From the NCBI GenBank assembly GCA_009744235.1, contig WPHV01000008.1, positions 186,001-250,000 of the forward strand: a stretch of DNA of 64,000 bases, given 5' to 3'. Positions within the stretch are counted from its first letter, which is position 1; each line of letters opens with the position of its first letter. Origin of the DNA: Gillisella vitis (GTDB lineage Bacteria; Pseudomonadota; Alphaproteobacteria; Rhizobiales; Rhizobiaceae). The notes below the pieces were generated by a model that was not told where the DNA came from, made no database searches, and saw only the letters and a program-made list of their open reading frames with translations. Of this stretch, positions 17,733 through 27,923 are shown one piece after another. Made by a program: the position numbers and the translations under genes.

Positions 17733-18436
17733 AGGGGTTCGATCTCTCAGCAATTCTCGGCAATCCAGACTATGTCTCCATGCTGTTGCACGGCATTGAG
17801 ATGACCTTCATTATCGCCATTGGCTCATGGATGCTGGCGATGACACTTGCGGTTTTGCTGCTGGCTCTGCGGTTTTCGCCGGGTGGTATCGGCAATGGCA
17901 TTGTAACGGCTTACGTCTCCTACCATCGCAATGTGCCAACACTGGTGCAGCTAGTACTGTGGTATTTCGGCATTTTCACCCTGATGCCAAGTGGCCTCAG
18001 CGCTTGGCTTGTCAATCATAACGCCGAAGCCATCTTTGCGGTTATCGGTCTTGGCCTGTGCCAGGCGGCGTACTTCAGCGAAGACCTGCGCTCCGGCCTG
18101 CGCTCGATCAGCCCCGGCCAGATGGAAGCTGCTCGTGCCTTGGGCCACGGCTACATCTCGGCCATGCGCTATGTGATGATCCCTCAAGGCGTCCGCAATG
18201 CGTTGCCGCCCCTGATCAACCATACGGTTTCGCTGTTCAAAAACAGCAGTCTTGCGATTGTTGTTGGTGCGTCAGAACTTACCCATGCGGTGAAAGAAAT
18301 TGAAAACATCACCTTCAGAACCTTTGAGAGCTACCTGATTGGCACGGTGCTGTATCTGTTCTTTTCTCTGCTGATCATGGCAGGCGGTGCCTATCTGTCA
18401 TGGCGCGTTGATCATGCAAGGGGTGTCCGCTCATGA
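17729..18436 (+). CDS. Polar amino acid ABC transporter permease 1
   Basis: Inner-membrane permease of the His/Glu/Gln/Arg/opine family, 235 residues with about five hydrophobic segments. The EAA-like loop is MEAARALGHGYISAMRYVM, which docks the ATPase. The TTG start overlaps the SDR stop and has GGAGGAG upstream. The next permease overlaps by ATGA. Pairs with permease 2 to form a heterodimer. Confidence 0.88.
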   Translation: MKGFDLSAILGNPDYVSMLLHGIEMTFIIAIGSWMLAMTLAVLLLALRFSPGGIGNGIVTAYVSYHRNVPTLVQLVLWYFGIFTLMPSGLSAWLVNHNAEAIFAVIGLGLCQAAYFSEDLRSGLRSISPGQMEAARALGHGYISAMRYVMIPQGVRNALPPLINHTVSLFKNSSLAIVVGASELTHAVKEIENITFRTFESYLIGTVLYLFFSLLIMAGGAYLSWRVDHARGVRS

Positions 18437-19185
18437 TCCATGACATCATCAAGATTGTGCAGGATTATTGGTTGTTGCTGTTGATCGGCCAATATCCCAA
18501 TGGTCCGCTCGGTGGTCTTGCCAATACGCTTATCCTGTCAGTTTTCAGCATTGCGCTGGCCTTTCCACTCAGCATTCTTCTGGCCCTTGCGCGCATGTCC
18601 AAATGGCGCACGCTGCGCTGGCCGGTCACCTTCCTCGTGTATGTCACACGCGGTGTGCCGTTGCTGATGCTGATTTTGTGGTGCTATTTTCTGGTGCCGC
18701 TGCTCACGGGTGCCGATGTGCCAAGCTTTGTCACCATGCTCACCACGCTGGTCGTGTACCAAAGCTGCTTTCTCAGTGAAGTTGTGCGAAGCGGCATTGT
18801 TGCGCTGGGCCATGGACAGATGGAAGCCGCGAAGGCCCTTGGCCACAGCTATCCCAGCGCCATGCGCTACGTGGTTTTGCCGCAGGCGCTGTACAATGTC
18901 ATCCCCAGCATCCTGTCCACCTTCGTCTCAACCATTAAGGACACGACACTCGGTTCTGTCATCAATGTGCCGGATCTGACCTTTGCCGCCAATCAGGTCA
19001 ACAATGACCTGCTGACCCAGCCGTTTCAGGTCTACCTGATCCTTGCCCTGATCTATTACGTGATTTGCTGGAGCCTGACCCATGCCGCCAAACGGTTAGA
19101 GGGCAGCATATCGCGCCGCCGCGCCGGTCTGTCCGGTAAAGGTGAAGACGCCCCCAGTATCACGTCCAAACTTGTCTCGGAGTAG
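18433..19185 (+). CDS. Polar amino acid ABC transporter permease 2
   Basis: Second 250-residue permease of the same family. It carries the ATPase-docking loop [19 protein letters not shown] and closely follows permease 1 in layout. Hydrophobic segments lie near residues 12-60, 70-110 and 190-225. Overlaps permease 1 by four bases and is followed by the ATPase after five bases. Confidence 0.88.
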   Translation: MIHDIIKIVQDYWLLLLIGQYPNGPLGGLANTLILSVFSIALAFPLSILLALARMSKWRTLRWPVTFLVYVTRGVPLLMLILWCYFLVPLLTGADVPSFVTMLTTLVVYQSCFLSEVVRSGIVALGHGQMEAAKALGHSYPSAMRYVVLPQALYNVIPSILSTFVSTIKDTTLGSVINVPDLTFAANQVNNDLLTQPFQVYLILALIYYVICWSLTHAAKRLEGSISRRRAGLSGKGEDAPSITSKLVSE

Positions 19186-19190
19186 AAGCT

Positions 19191-19958
19191 ATGCCCTTAT
19201 CCAAGCCAGCCATTGAAAAGCAGCAAACCATCACGCTGTCCAAGGTTCGCAAGAGCTATGGCAATTACGAGGTGCTAAAAGGCATTGATGCCCATGTCAA
19301 CCGGGGCGAGGTTGTGGTGATTTGCGGGCCGTCTGGATCGGGCAAATCAACGCTGATCCGCACCATAAATCGCCTTGAAGAAATCAGCAGCGGCTCGATC
19401 TCCTTCGAGGGGCAGGAAGTGCATGTGCCGATGCGCACAAAGCAGCTCAATGCTTTGCGTAGCCAGATTGGCTTTGTGTTCCAAAGCTTTAACCTGTTTC
19501 CACACCTGTCCGTTGTCGATAACGTCGCCATGTCACCCGTGCGGGTCAAAGGCGTGGCCCCGGATGTGGCCCATGATAAGGCCATTCGGTTGCTGGACCG
19601 GGTTGGCCTTGCCGACAAAGCAAATGCCTATCCGGCGCAATTGTCTGGTGGCCAGCAGCAGCGCGTGGCCATTGCCCGCGCGCTTGCCATGGAGCCGCCG
19701 GTGATGCTGTTTGATGAGCCAACCAGCGCGCTGGACCCGGAAATGGTCGGCGAAGTCTTGGCGGTGATGAAAAGCCTTGCCGCCGACGGCATGACCATGA
19801 TGTGCGTGACCCATGAAATGGGCTTTGCCCGCGATGTGGCCGACCACATCTGGTTTATCGATGCCGGGCAAATTCTGGAAATGGCCCCGCCGGAAACCTT
19901 CTTCACCAATCCAACCCATCCTCGCGCCCAGCGTTTTCTCTCAGAACTGCGCCACTAA
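19191..19958 (+). CDS. Polar amino acid ABC transporter ATP-binding protein (GlnQ-like)
   Basis: A 255-residue ATPase that drives the importer. Walker [14 protein letters not shown], signature [16 protein letters not shown], Walker [16 protein letters not shown] and switch histidine in CVTHEMGFA are intact. GGAG precedes the start. The GlnQ/HisP/OccP class serves amino acids and opines; opine-like or ring amino acids would fit the surrounding catabolic genes. Confidence 0.92.
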   Translation: MPLSKPAIEKQQTITLSKVRKSYGNYEVLKGIDAHVNRGEVVVICGPSGSGKSTLIRTINRLEEISSGSISFEGQEVHVPMRTKQLNALRSQIGFVFQSFNLFPHLSVVDNVAMSPVRVKGVAPDVAHDKAIRLLDRVGLADKANAYPAQLSGGQQQRVAIARALAMEPPVMLFDEPTSALDPEMVGEVLAVMKSLAADGMTMMCVTHEMGFARDVADHIWFIDAGQILEMAPPETFFTNPTHPRAQRFLSELRH

Positions 19959-20022
19959 GACGTGATCTCGGAAACGGGCAAACAGGACCAAATCACCACA
20001 ATAATAACCAAGGAGAACAGCA

Positions 20023-20862
20023 ATGAACATGAAATGCATCACTCTAGGTCTGGCGCTTGTCGCCACCACCGCCATTGCAGCCCCAGCAAGCGCCGATCAG
20101 CTGGCCGATATCATGGCCGCCAAGACCCTGCGTTGCGCCACCTTCGCGGATGTTCCTCCCTTTGCCTCTCCAGACCCAAAAACCCGCGAAATGGCTGGCT
20201 TTGACGTTGATCTGTGCAACGCCATTGCAGCCAAACTGGGCGTGAAGGCCGAAATCAAGCCGGTATCAGTCGAAGCCCGCGTGCCAGAAGTCAAGCTTGG
20301 CCGCGTAGACATTACCGTTGCCAATCTCGCTTACACCCTGAGCCGCGCCGAGCAGATTCAATTCAGCGATCCTTACTACCTTGCCAAGGAAATGCTGATT
20401 GTTCCTGCTGACACTGCCGGCAAGACCAAGGCCGATTTCTCCGGCAAGCGTTTGGCCTCCACCAAGGGTTCTACATCCGAGATGTCGATCAAGCTCAACA
20501 AGTCCGACCCGTTGACGTTTCAGGATACGGCATCGGCCTATCTCGCCGTTCAGCAGGGCAAGGCTGAAGGCATGGTTGCCAACACCATGACCACCACAAA
20601 ATTCGTCAACGAATCCCAGACCAAGGGCAAGAAGATGCGGATGATCGATGATCCGATGCTCTATCAGCCCATCGGTGTTGGCATGAAAAAGGACGAGCCA
20701 GCCCTGACCGCCAAGATCAACGATACGCTGCGCGCACTTGATGCGGATGGCGAAATCAACAAAATCTGGAACAAATGGCTTGGCCCGGACACCGAATATA
20801 AAATGACCCGCACCGACAAGGTTGTGAAACTGAGCGAATTGAAGTTCGATCCAATTCCATAA
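20023..20862 (+). CDS. Amino acid ABC transporter substrate-binding protein
   Basis: Periplasmic binding protein of 279 residues, SBP_bac_3 type. A Sec signal peptide is clear (Lys, then a Leu/Ala core, cleavage after PASA near residue 24). Family motifs GFDVDLCNAIAAKLG and the Arg/Asp ligand-type strand LGRVDITVANLAYT are present. AAGGAG precedes the start. It ends the SDR-permease-permease-ATPase-binding protein operon and is followed by a strong terminator. Confidence 0.9.
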   Translation: MNMKCITLGLALVATTAIAAPASADQLADIMAAKTLRCATFADVPPFASPDPKTREMAGFDVDLCNAIAAKLGVKAEIKPVSVEARVPEVKLGRVDITVANLAYTLSRAEQIQFSDPYYLAKEMLIVPADTAGKTKADFSGKRLASTKGSTSEMSIKLNKSDPLTFQDTASAYLAVQQGKAEGMVANTMTTTKFVNESQTKGKKMRMIDDPMLYQPIGVGMKKDEPALTAKINDTLRALDADGEINKIWNKWLGPDTEYKMTRTDKVVKLSELKFDPIP

Positions 20863-20897
20863 CCAATAACCTTAAACTTGATTGGGGATATAGTTCT

Positions 20898-20933
20898 CAT
20901 TCACCGGCATGACGAATGTCATGCCGGTGAATG
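20898..20933. terminator. Perfect 16-bp stem terminator between convergent operons
   Basis: CATTCACCGGCATGAC pairs perfectly with GTCATGCCGGTGAATG around a four-base GAAT loop. It lies 36 bases after the binding-protein stop and faces the end of the minus-strand operon, so it can serve both. Confidence 0.8.
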
Positions 20934-21095
20934 ATCACCGTAAAGTTAACCTGTCGGCTATCAGATGAGCAGGAGTGCTATACGGCGGAATTGCTATCAA
21001 ATCCGCCGTAACTCTCTTTGGTTGATAAGGGCCGCGCATGATTTCAGACTATTGTTGTTCCAACCCCATGGAGCTCCATCCCTGGCTTTTGACTT

Positions 21096-22709
21096 TCAGC
21101 GAAGAGGGCCAATGGCGGTTTCGACCACATTCAAAACCTTGCGCTCGGTGACCATGGCAAAGGCTGGTTTGATCTGCTTTTGCATATAGCCATCTCCGTC
21201 CTGTAGCGGGATGACGGCGGCCAGCGCATCATAAAGTGGTTGTGTGCCACGTCCGAGCTTGAAGCTGCCCAGTGCATGGCGGGTGAGGAAAATTGCCTTG
21301 GTGGCCAACAGGCATTCAACGCCAATAATTTTCGGCAGGTTATCCAACACCTGCTGCGCCTTGCGGCACGACCATGCGGCCATGGAGACATGGTCTTCCT
21401 GACTGCTTTTGGTGGGAATGGTATCGGCGACAGATGGGAAGGCTAAGGTCTTGTTTTCTGAAGCGACAGCGGCGGCGGCTGTGGAGATAATTCCGTATCC
21501 ATAGTTAAGCCCGATGGGCTTTCCAGCCAGGTTTGGCGGCAGACCATAATTCAGCGTGGTGTCACACAGGGCAAACAGGCGACGCTCGGAAATATTGCCG
21601 ATTTCAATCAGTGCGATGGCGAGAAGATCCATGGCAAAGGCAATCGGCTCGCAATGGAAATTGCCGCCAGAGAGGAATTCCAAGGCACCGTTTTCATTCC
21701 AGAACACCAGTGGATTGTCGGTGGCGGCATTCAACTCACGCGTCAGCACTGTTTTGGCATGTTCAAGCTGGTCACGGCAACTGCCGTGCACTTGCGGCAA
21801 GCAGCGGAAGGAATATTGGTCCTGCACGCGCGGGTGATAGGTCGGGTGCAGGATATCATCTTCGAGATGAACGGCACGGGCTGACTCTGAGGCCCGGCGA
21901 GAACCCTCAACCATGCGGCGGATGTTTTCAGCCGTCAGTATTTGGCCCGGCTGCTTACGAACTTCGTGAATACGGGCATCAAACGCCGCCTGTTCACCAC
22001 GGATGGCTTCAAGGCTGAGTGCGCCGATGGCATCTGCGGTTTTCATCAGTTCTTCGGCATCATTCAGTGTCAATGCGCCCATGCCCGCGCAAAGGCTGTT
22101 GCCGTTGATGAGCGCCAAACAATCCTTGGCCTTCAGCTCAAAAGATACCGGGCTGATGCCTGCCAGTTCAAGCGCCTTGGGGGCAGACATGCGTTCACCC
22201 TTGTAGATTGCTTCCGCATCCTCATAACCGATCAGCACAGACACCATATGGGCAAGCGGTGCCAAGTCACCGGAGGCCCCAACAGAGCCTTGGATCGGCA
22301 CCACCGGATGAACGCCGCTGTTGAGCATCTGTACAAGCCGATCAACCACCTCAATGCGCAGGCCCGACACGCCAACACAAAAGGCGTTGATCCGCACGGC
22401 CATCATGGCGCGAACGATTTCCTCAGATGCCGGTTCGCCAATGCCGGAGCAATGGGACAGCACGATGTTGAGCTGAAACTGCTCATTATCGGCCTGATTG
22501 ATCTTGTAATCCTTGAGTTTGCCGACGCCGGTGTTGAAGCCATAGGTGGGTGGCGCATTTTCCGTCAGCCAGTTTTCTTCGATGTAGGCGCGCTTTTTGA
22601 CGATTTCGGCCCTTGCAGCGGCTCCAATCTCGACCTGTGCATTTTCTCGTGCAATCTGCACCGTTTGCTTGATGGTGAGGCTGTCGCCGTCCAGTATGAT
22701 CGTTGTCAT
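21096..22709 (-). CDS. Histidine ammonia-lyase-like aromatic amino acid lyase
   Basis: A 537-residue MIO-cofactor lyase. The Ala-Ser-Gly that forms the MIO group lies in GSVGASGDLAPLAHMV (about residues 148-163). TGVG near the start, LSHCSGIG with a His at the substrate-selecting position, QDQYSFRC and SQEDHVSM are present; the Ser-His and Glu favour a histidine-like imidazole substrate over Phe or Tyr. It is the last gene of a long minus-strand array and lies next to hydantoinase- and carbamoylase-type genes rather than other hut genes; no urocanase is in the window. Alternatives are a lyase for a modified histidine. Confidence 0.85.
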   Translation of the reverse strand: MTTIILDGDSLTIKQTVQIARENAQVEIGAAARAEIVKKRAYIEENWLTENAPPTYGFNTGVGKLKDYKINQADNEQFQLNIVLSHCSGIGEPASEEIVRAMMAVRINAFCVGVSGLRIEVVDRLVQMLNSGVHPVVPIQGSVGASGDLAPLAHMVSVLIGYEDAEAIYKGERMSAPKALELAGISPVSFELKAKDCLALINGNSLCAGMGALTLNDAEELMKTADAIGALSLEAIRGEQAAFDARIHEVRKQPGQILTAENIRRMVEGSRRASESARAVHLEDDILHPTYHPRVQDQYSFRCLPQVHGSCRDQLEHAKTVLTRELNAATDNPLVFWNENGALEFLSGGNFHCEPIAFAMDLLAIALIEIGNISERRLFALCDTTLNYGLPPNLAGKPIGLNYGYGIISTAAAAVASENKTLAFPSVADTIPTKSSQEDHVSMAAWSCRKAQQVLDNLPKIIGVECLLATKAIFLTRHALGSFKLGRGTQPLYDALAAVIPLQDGDGYMQKQIKPAFAMVTERKVLNVVETAIGPLR

Positions 22710-22763
22710 AGGTCAGTCCTTCATTTGAAAATAGGCATTGATCTGGCACCGCAGCGTCAGAGG

Positions 22764-24023
22764 TTAAGGCGTGTTGCTATCCAGATGGACAAGGGCGCGA
22801 ACGAGCACATCGGCGGCAAGCGCGATGGCTTCGTTATCCGTCCACTCATCTGGGGTGTGGCTTTTGCCATCGCGCGACGGCACAAAGATCATTGCGGATT
22901 TGGTGATCTGGGCCATAAACGCCGCATCATGGCCTGCACCAGAGGCAAGAGACAGGGTTGGCAAATTGAGATCGCTGGCAGCGCTTTCCAAAATGCTTCT
23001 GAGCGAGGGATCGCAGGCAACGGCCCGCGTCTTGCTCAAGCGCTCAAACAGTGCAACCTGGCATTTTTCATCAGTAGCCGCCTTGCTGGCCAGCCCTTCC
23101 AGCGCCTCGATGAACCTATCCATCATGCCATCATCCTCGGCACGGATATCAACGATGGCCTCGGATGCGCCCGGCACCACATTGGCCCCGCCCGGTTCAA
23201 TGGTGAGCACGCCGATGGTGGCGGTAAAATGCCCTTTGTCCTGCACGGCACAAGCTGCATCCCGAACGGAGAGCGCAAACCGCGCCATGGCCAAAGCCGC
23301 ATCAGCCCGCATATCCATGGGCGAGGTCCCGGCATGGCCCGCGATGCCCTCAAAACGCACTTTGACACGCCCAATACCGGCAATGGCGGTCACAACGCCA
23401 ATCGGGATGTGCTTTGCCTCCAGCACCGGCCCTTGTTCGATGTGGATTTCCAGATAGCTGGAAATGTCTTCACGGCGGGCGCTGGAAAGCTGTGAGACAT
23501 TGCCGCCAATCCGGTCTATCGCCTCGCGCAATGGTTCGTCATTGGGCCCAAGCAAAGCAAGATGATGGTCGGTCAAGGCCCCCGCCATACCGCGGCTGCC
23601 GATGCAGGATAGGCCCCAATCACTTGGTTCTTCGGCAAGGAAATCGACCAGTTCAATGGGGTGTTGCGGCCTATAACCGGCAAGCCGCAGCGCCCGAATG
23701 GCTGCAAGCCCGGATAATACACCGGCCACACCATCGAACCGCCCGCCGCTGGGCACGGTGTCGCTGTGCGAGCCAGTCATCAACACGGGCGCATCAAGTT
23801 GAGCGCCCTCCCATCGTCCGATCAGATTGCCAGCGGCATCCAGACGAACACTCAGACCTTCTTCCGCAAAGCGGATTTTGAGATAAGCGCGGCCGTCAAG
23901 AAACAGGGGCGTGAAAGAGCGGCGTGTCCAAGGGCGGCCCGGCTCTGTGAGGGCTGCCAGCGCATCAAAATCAGCTTGCAGGTTTGTGCGGTCAACAGCG
24001 GGGACGGATTGCATATTGGCCAT
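22764..24023 (-). CDS. Zn-dependent N-carbamoyl-L-amino acid hydrolase / allantoate amidohydrolase family
   Basis: M20-family amidohydrolase of 419 residues. Motifs GSHSDTVPSGGRFDGVAGVL (metal ligands His and Asp), LVDFLAEEPSDWG, and EIHIEQGPVLE match the hyuC/allC group, and GHAGTSPMDMRADA is the dimer-domain segment. The start is taken at 24023, four bases after the stop of the upstream hydantoinase-like gene; the frame runs open to 24107. It would release NH3 and CO2 from an N-carbamoyl amino acid produced by that neighbour. The pairing implies sequential ring opening and decarbamoylation. Confidence 0.88.
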   Translation of the reverse strand: MANMQSVPAVDRTNLQADFDALAALTEPGRPWTRRSFTPLFLDGRAYLKIRFAEEGLSVRLDAAGNLIGRWEGAQLDAPVLMTGSHSDTVPSGGRFDGVAGVLSGLAAIRALRLAGYRPQHPIELVDFLAEEPSDWGLSCIGSRGMAGALTDHHLALLGPNDEPLREAIDRIGGNVSQLSSARREDISSYLEIHIEQGPVLEAKHIPIGVVTAIAGIGRVKVRFEGIAGHAGTSPMDMRADAALAMARFALSVRDAACAVQDKGHFTATIGVLTIEPGGANVVPGASEAIVDIRAEDDGMMDRFIEALEGLASKAATDEKCQVALFERLSKTRAVACDPSLRSILESAASDLNLPTLSLASGAGHDAAFMAQITKSAMIFVPSRDGKSHTPDEWTDNEAIALAADVLVRALVHLDSNTP

Positions 24024-24027
24024 CGGA

Positions 24028-25404
24028 TCAAGCCACTTTTGATAGGGCGCGGGTGGGCTTGATAAAGCGGCCCGTTCCGGGTGCTGCCAGAACATCCTTG
24101 CCGTCATAAATCATCTGGCCGCGCAGGAAGGTTGCAATGGCCGTGTGGCGGATACGCTTGCCCTCATAGGGGCTCCAACCCACCACGTTATGGCCGCTGG
24201 CCGTCGCATCGTAAATTCTTGGCCGCTCTGCAAAGACGGCAATATCGGCATCCAGCCCTATAGCCAGCGCGCCTTTTTGCGCCGTCAGGCGAAACAGCCG
24301 GGCCGGATTGCCGCTCAGCAGTTTTGCTGCAAAGGTGAGTGGCAGGCCACGATCTGTCAGCCCGTCCAGCAGCAGGCTGGAGAGCACTTCAAGACCCGGC
24401 ATGCCGGAAGAATTTTCCAACATCACCTGTGAGGATTTTGCCGCAAGGCTCCATGATACATGATCGGTGGAAACGATGGTGATATGGCCCGCGGCCAAAT
24501 GCTGCCAGAGCTTCTCGCGCTCTTTGGCGGATCGAATGGGCGGATTGCATTTTGCGCGACCCAGCAGACGCGACACGTCTTCTTCTTCACTGCAAACGAG
24601 GTAATGGATGCAGGCCTCAATGGTCGCGTCTACGCCTTGAGCACGGTAGGCTTGCGCCAGCTCATAACCGCGCCCAACCGAGCAATGGACAATATGGGCC
24701 GGGCATGCAGTGGCGGCTGCAATCTCGTAAACTTCGGCGATGGCCAGTGTTTCGGCAATCGGCGGGCGGCTTTCTCCGTGGGTCAAATAATCAGTGCGGC
24801 CTGTGGCCTTCACCGCCTCGCTCCACACCTTGACGCATTCGTCATTTTCGTTGTGAACACCGGCAATCAACCCGGTCTTGGCGACTTCAGCAAAAGCCGC
24901 ATAGAGCAGTGGCGTTGGAATGCGCGGAAAACGGTTTGGATCGGTCTCGAAGGTTGAAAACTTGAAGCCAGCGGCCCCGGCATCTGCCATCTCAGCAATA
25001 TGCTTTGGGCCATCAGAGGGGCGAATGGTTCCGTAGAGCGCAAAATCCACACGGGCCTGTTCGGCAGCACTTTCGGCCTTTTCTGTCAAAAGCTCTGCCG
25101 TGCAGATCAATTTTCCGCCTGCGTCATAGGGCATATCGACGATTGTGGTGACGCCACCTGCCGCAGCGGACCGGGTGGACCAGATAAAATCCTCCTGATC
25201 TTTTTGCGAGCGGGAATGAACCTGTCCATCAATGATACCGGGCAAAATCAGGGCCTCGCCGAAATCATCAACCTCTCTGGCTGCTGGAGCAGAACCGCTT
25301 CCGAGGGCTGCGATGATACCGTCGCGGATGGCCACAAAGCCATTTTCAGTGATCCCGTCCTCAGTCACGAGGGTTCCGCGCACCACTCTGTCGAAATCAC
25401 TCAT
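24028..25404 (-). CDS. Hydantoinase/allantoinase-like cyclic amidohydrolase
   Basis: A 458-residue amidohydrolase of the dihydropyrimidinase/allantoinase group. Carboxylated-lysine region GFKFSTF, His ligands in HNEND and HIVHCS, and the Asp in STDHVSW are visible. The first metal motif reads DGQVHSR, so glutamine stands where the HxH motif normally begins. The gene overlaps the 3' end of the TIGR02444 gene by four bases and is coupled to a carbamoylase downstream. Likely opens a cyclic ureide (hydantoin type). Whether the Gln variant changes metal content is unknown. Confidence 0.85.
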   Translation of the reverse strand: MSDFDRVVRGTLVTEDGITENGFVAIRDGIIAALGSGSAPAAREVDDFGEALILPGIIDGQVHSRSQKDQEDFIWSTRSAAAGGVTTIVDMPYDAGGKLICTAELLTEKAESAAEQARVDFALYGTIRPSDGPKHIAEMADAGAAGFKFSTFETDPNRFPRIPTPLLYAAFAEVAKTGLIAGVHNENDECVKVWSEAVKATGRTDYLTHGESRPPIAETLAIAEVYEIAAATACPAHIVHCSVGRGYELAQAYRAQGVDATIEACIHYLVCSEEEDVSRLLGRAKCNPPIRSAKEREKLWQHLAAGHITIVSTDHVSWSLAAKSSQVMLENSSGMPGLEVLSSLLLDGLTDRGLPLTFAAKLLSGNPARLFRLTAQKGALAIGLDADIAVFAERPRIYDATASGHNVVGWSPYEGKRIRHTAIATFLRGQMIYDGKDVLAAPGTGRFIKPTRALSKVA

Positions 25405-25922
25405 AGCAGCCTTCTTCCTTGGTCATGATTTTGAATATGTGCGCCATGGGCAGCGGCTTGAAAAAACAGAAGCGCTGCCCCACGCTGCCCCTCAGGCACA
25501 CCGCAGCTTTTCAAATAGGTTTCGGTTGCCTGGCTCTCATCTGTTGGTTTTGCATGGGACATAAAACTGCGGGCGAGGCGTGAGACGTGTACTTGTTCCG
25601 CCCGCAATTCCAGTGCCTTGACCGTCTCACGGAGCTGAACCTCATCATGCTCCGTGTAGCGGCCCTTCATGCCCTGACGTATGGTCCGCAGCGGCTTCAC
25701 AACATCCTCACGCCATGAAGCCGCATCCGTCAGGAATGCATTCAAATCTTGGATATCCGTGCCGATTCCTTGCTGATCGGCATAAAACAGCAGCAACAAC
25801 AGCGGCACATCAATGCCGTAAGCATCCTGCAAGCGAACACAAAACTGCGCGACTTTCGGTGCGCGATAGAGATTGCACATGGCTGTCCAGGCATTGTTTG
25901 CAAAATCATCAGCATTTTTCAT
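25401..25922 (-). CDS. TIGR02444-family protein
   Basis: A 173-residue helical protein resembling the uncharacterised TIGR02444 (DUF2390) family. Features are LYRAPKVAQFCVRLQD and VPLLLLLFYADQQG near the N-terminus. The start at 25922 has GAGGTGGCGG upstream and sits ten bases after the ABC ATPase stop; the longer frame to 26072 overlaps that ATPase. The stop overlaps the hydantoinase-like start. Family members are usually found near metabolic genes; no function is known. Confidence 0.68.
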   Translation of the reverse strand: MKNADDFANNAWTAMCNLYRAPKVAQFCVRLQDAYGIDVPLLLLLFYADQQGIGTDIQDLNAFLTDAASWREDVVKPLRTIRQGMKGRYTEHDEVQLRETVKALELRAEQVHVSRLARSFMSHAKPTDESQATETYLKSCGVPEGQRGAALLFFQAAAHGAHIQNHDQGRRLL

Positions 25923-25932
25923 CACCGCCACC

Positions 25933-26916
25933 TCATGCTGATACTGATACCGGTTGATCATGCGGGTGGTGACAGGCAACCATCTGCCCCCGAAGTGCCA
26001 AACGCAGCACCGGCTCTTTATTGGTGCAAAGCTCCGTGGCACGCGGGCATCGGGTCCTAAAAGCGCAGCCACTGAGCGGCTGGTTTCTGGATGGCACTTC
26101 CATACGCTTGCGCTCTGGCGTCACTTTCCTGCTGGCATCAACGACGGGCACCGCCTCCAGCAACGTTCGCGTATAGGGATGGGCCGGGAGCGCATAGATC
26201 GCCTCACCCAAGCCGATCTCAACGATCCTGCCGCGATAAAGCACCGCCACGCGGTCGCTGACATTCTTCACCACGGCCAGATCATGAGAGATGAAGATCA
26301 GCGCAAGCTTTCGGGTTTCGCGGATGTCCTGCAACAGGTTGATCACTTGCGCCTGAACCGAAACATCCAGTGACGCCACGGGCTCGTCGCAGACAATCAG
26401 TTCCGGTTCCACGGCCAGTGCCCGGGCAATAGCGATACGCTGGCACTGGCCGCCGGAGAACTGATGCGGGGTGCGGCCCGCAACAGCATCCAAATCAAAG
26501 CCCACATCCTTGAGCGCGGCACGCACGCGTCTGTCGCGCTCAGGCCTTGCAACGCCCTGAATTACCAACCCTTCGGCCACAATATCCTCAACCCGGCGAC
26601 GTGGATTGAAGGAGGAGAGCGGGTCTTGAAAGATCATTTGCAGCTTGCCGCGCATGCGCCGCATGTCTCCGCTGGAGAGCTTGGCAAGGTCAGCGCCTTG
26701 ATAGTCTACAGCACCAGACCATTGCGTGTCGGCCTGCGGCAAGAGCCTGAGCAGCGCGCGGCCGATGGTGGTTTTGCCACTACCGCTTTCGCCGACTAAG
26801 CCCAATGTTTCGCCCGGTGCCAAGGAGAAAGACACGTTATCAACGGCCTTCATCATCTTAGCCCCACGCGAAAAATCGACGGACAGGCCGGAGACGTTCA
26901 ACAGCGGATCAACCAT
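25933..26916 (-). CDS. Peptide-type ABC transporter ATP-binding protein (DppF-like)
   Basis: A 327-residue ATPase. Walker A GLVGESGSGKTTIG, signature FSGGQCQRIAIARALA, Walker B LIVCDEPVASLDVS and the C-terminal cysteine cluster GCAFRTRCPRATELC of Opp/Dpp ATPases are present. It overlaps the DppD-like gene by eight bases. It powers the importer encoded upstream together with that partner. Confidence 0.92.
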   Translation of the reverse strand: MVDPLLNVSGLSVDFSRGAKMMKAVDNVSFSLAPGETLGLVGESGSGKTTIGRALLRLLPQADTQWSGAVDYQGADLAKLSSGDMRRMRGKLQMIFQDPLSSFNPRRRVEDIVAEGLVIQGVARPERDRRVRAALKDVGFDLDAVAGRTPHQFSGGQCQRIAIARALAVEPELIVCDEPVASLDVSVQAQVINLLQDIRETRKLALIFISHDLAVVKNVSDRVAVLYRGRIVEIGLGEAIYALPAHPYTRTLLEAVPVVDASRKVTPERKRMEVPSRNQPLSGCAFRTRCPRATELCTNKEPVLRLALRGQMVACHHPHDQPVSVSA

Positions 26917-27922
26917 GGGAAACCTCCCGCAAGGCAGAGGTGTCGTTCAGCGGAAAATGACAGGCAAAGTGATGATCACCATCCGTGGTCATTGGCGGCA
27001 TGGTGTCATGGCAAGGCCCCTGCGCGGACGGACAACGCGGTGCAAACGGACACCCCTTTGGCTGATTGGCAAGGCTGGGCGGCTGGCCGGGAATAGTGTG
27101 CAGCCGCGCATGGGCTGGCTGGTCCATCCTTGGCATGGCCGAAAGCAGTGCCCCGGTATAGGGATGGCGCGGATTGCGAAACACCTCTGCTGTCGGCCCC
27201 GTTTCCACGATATGGCCACCGTAGAGCACCAGAATGGTATCGGTACGCCCAGCCACAACGCCCAGATTATGGGAGACCAGAATCATCGACATCTGCCGCT
27301 CTTCCTGAAGGATTTGCAAAAGATCGAGAACTTCCTTTTGCACGGTCACATCAAGGGCGGTGGTGGCTTCATCGGCAATCAGCAGATCGGGATGGCACAT
27401 CAAGGCCGTGGCAATCATGATGCGTTGCTTCATGCCACCGGAGAATTGGTGCGGGAAATATCCGTAGCAATCCATGGCGTCGGCAATGCCAACCACCGTC
27501 AAAAGCTCAATGGCCCGTTCCTGCGCCTGCGACCGGCTGAGGCCCAGATGAAACCGGCCTGCTTCTTCAATCTGCCGTCCAATGGCAGCAAAGGGATTGA
27601 GCGAGGTCATCGGATTTTGAAAGACGATGCCAACCTTGCGGCCAATCATCTGGCTGCGGGCTTTGGGCTTCAAGGTTGAGAGATCAATTCCATCCAGAAT
27701 AATGCGCCCTTCAACCCGCACAGGTGTTGGTGCAATGCCCATGATGGATTTGATCAACATGGATTTTCCAGCACCGGACTCACCGACAATGCCCAGTGTT
27801 GCGCGCCGGGGGACAGAGAAATTGATATCGTGCAGCACCTGCAAGGGGGTTGGTTTTGCCGCTATTGTACAGGACATGCGCTCGCACGACAGGATGGGAA
27901 GTTGGCTGATGTCACTGGCCAT
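26909..27922 (-). CDS. Peptide-type ABC transporter ATP-binding protein (DppD-like)
   Basis: A 337-residue ATPase. Walker [16 protein letters not shown] and signature [16 protein letters not shown] are intact. Walker B reads [14 protein letters not shown], with Ala replacing the common Pro after DE. The cysteine motif [15 protein letters not shown] is present. One base separates it from the DppC-like permease stop. Likely forms the heterodimeric motor with the DppF-like subunit. Confidence 0.92.
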   Translation of the reverse strand: MASDISQLPILSCERMSCTIAAKPTPLQVLHDINFSVPRRATLGIVGESGAGKSMLIKSIMGIAPTPVRVEGRIILDGIDLSTLKPKARSQMIGRKVGIVFQNPMTSLNPFAAIGRQIEEAGRFHLGLSRSQAQERAIELLTVVGIADAMDCYGYFPHQFSGGMKQRIMIATALMCHPDLLIADEATTALDVTVQKEVLDLLQILQEERQMSMILVSHNLGVVAGRTDTILVLYGGHIVETGPTAEVFRNPRHPYTGALLSAMPRMDQPAHARLHTIPGQPPSLANQPKGCPFAPRCPSAQGPCHDTMPPMTTDGDHHFACHFPLNDTSALREVSHG

Positions 27923-27923
27923 A

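Noticed and set aside
21096..22709. Calling the lyase a hut-operon HutH
   Set aside because: Motifs fit histidine-like substrates, but hutU, hutI and hutG are absent nearby, so only a family-level name is given.
21942..23495. 517-codon plus-strand frame opposite the HAL-like and carbamoylase genes
   Set aside because: Rich in His, Arg and Gly with no family motif; it mirrors two clear minus-strand genes.
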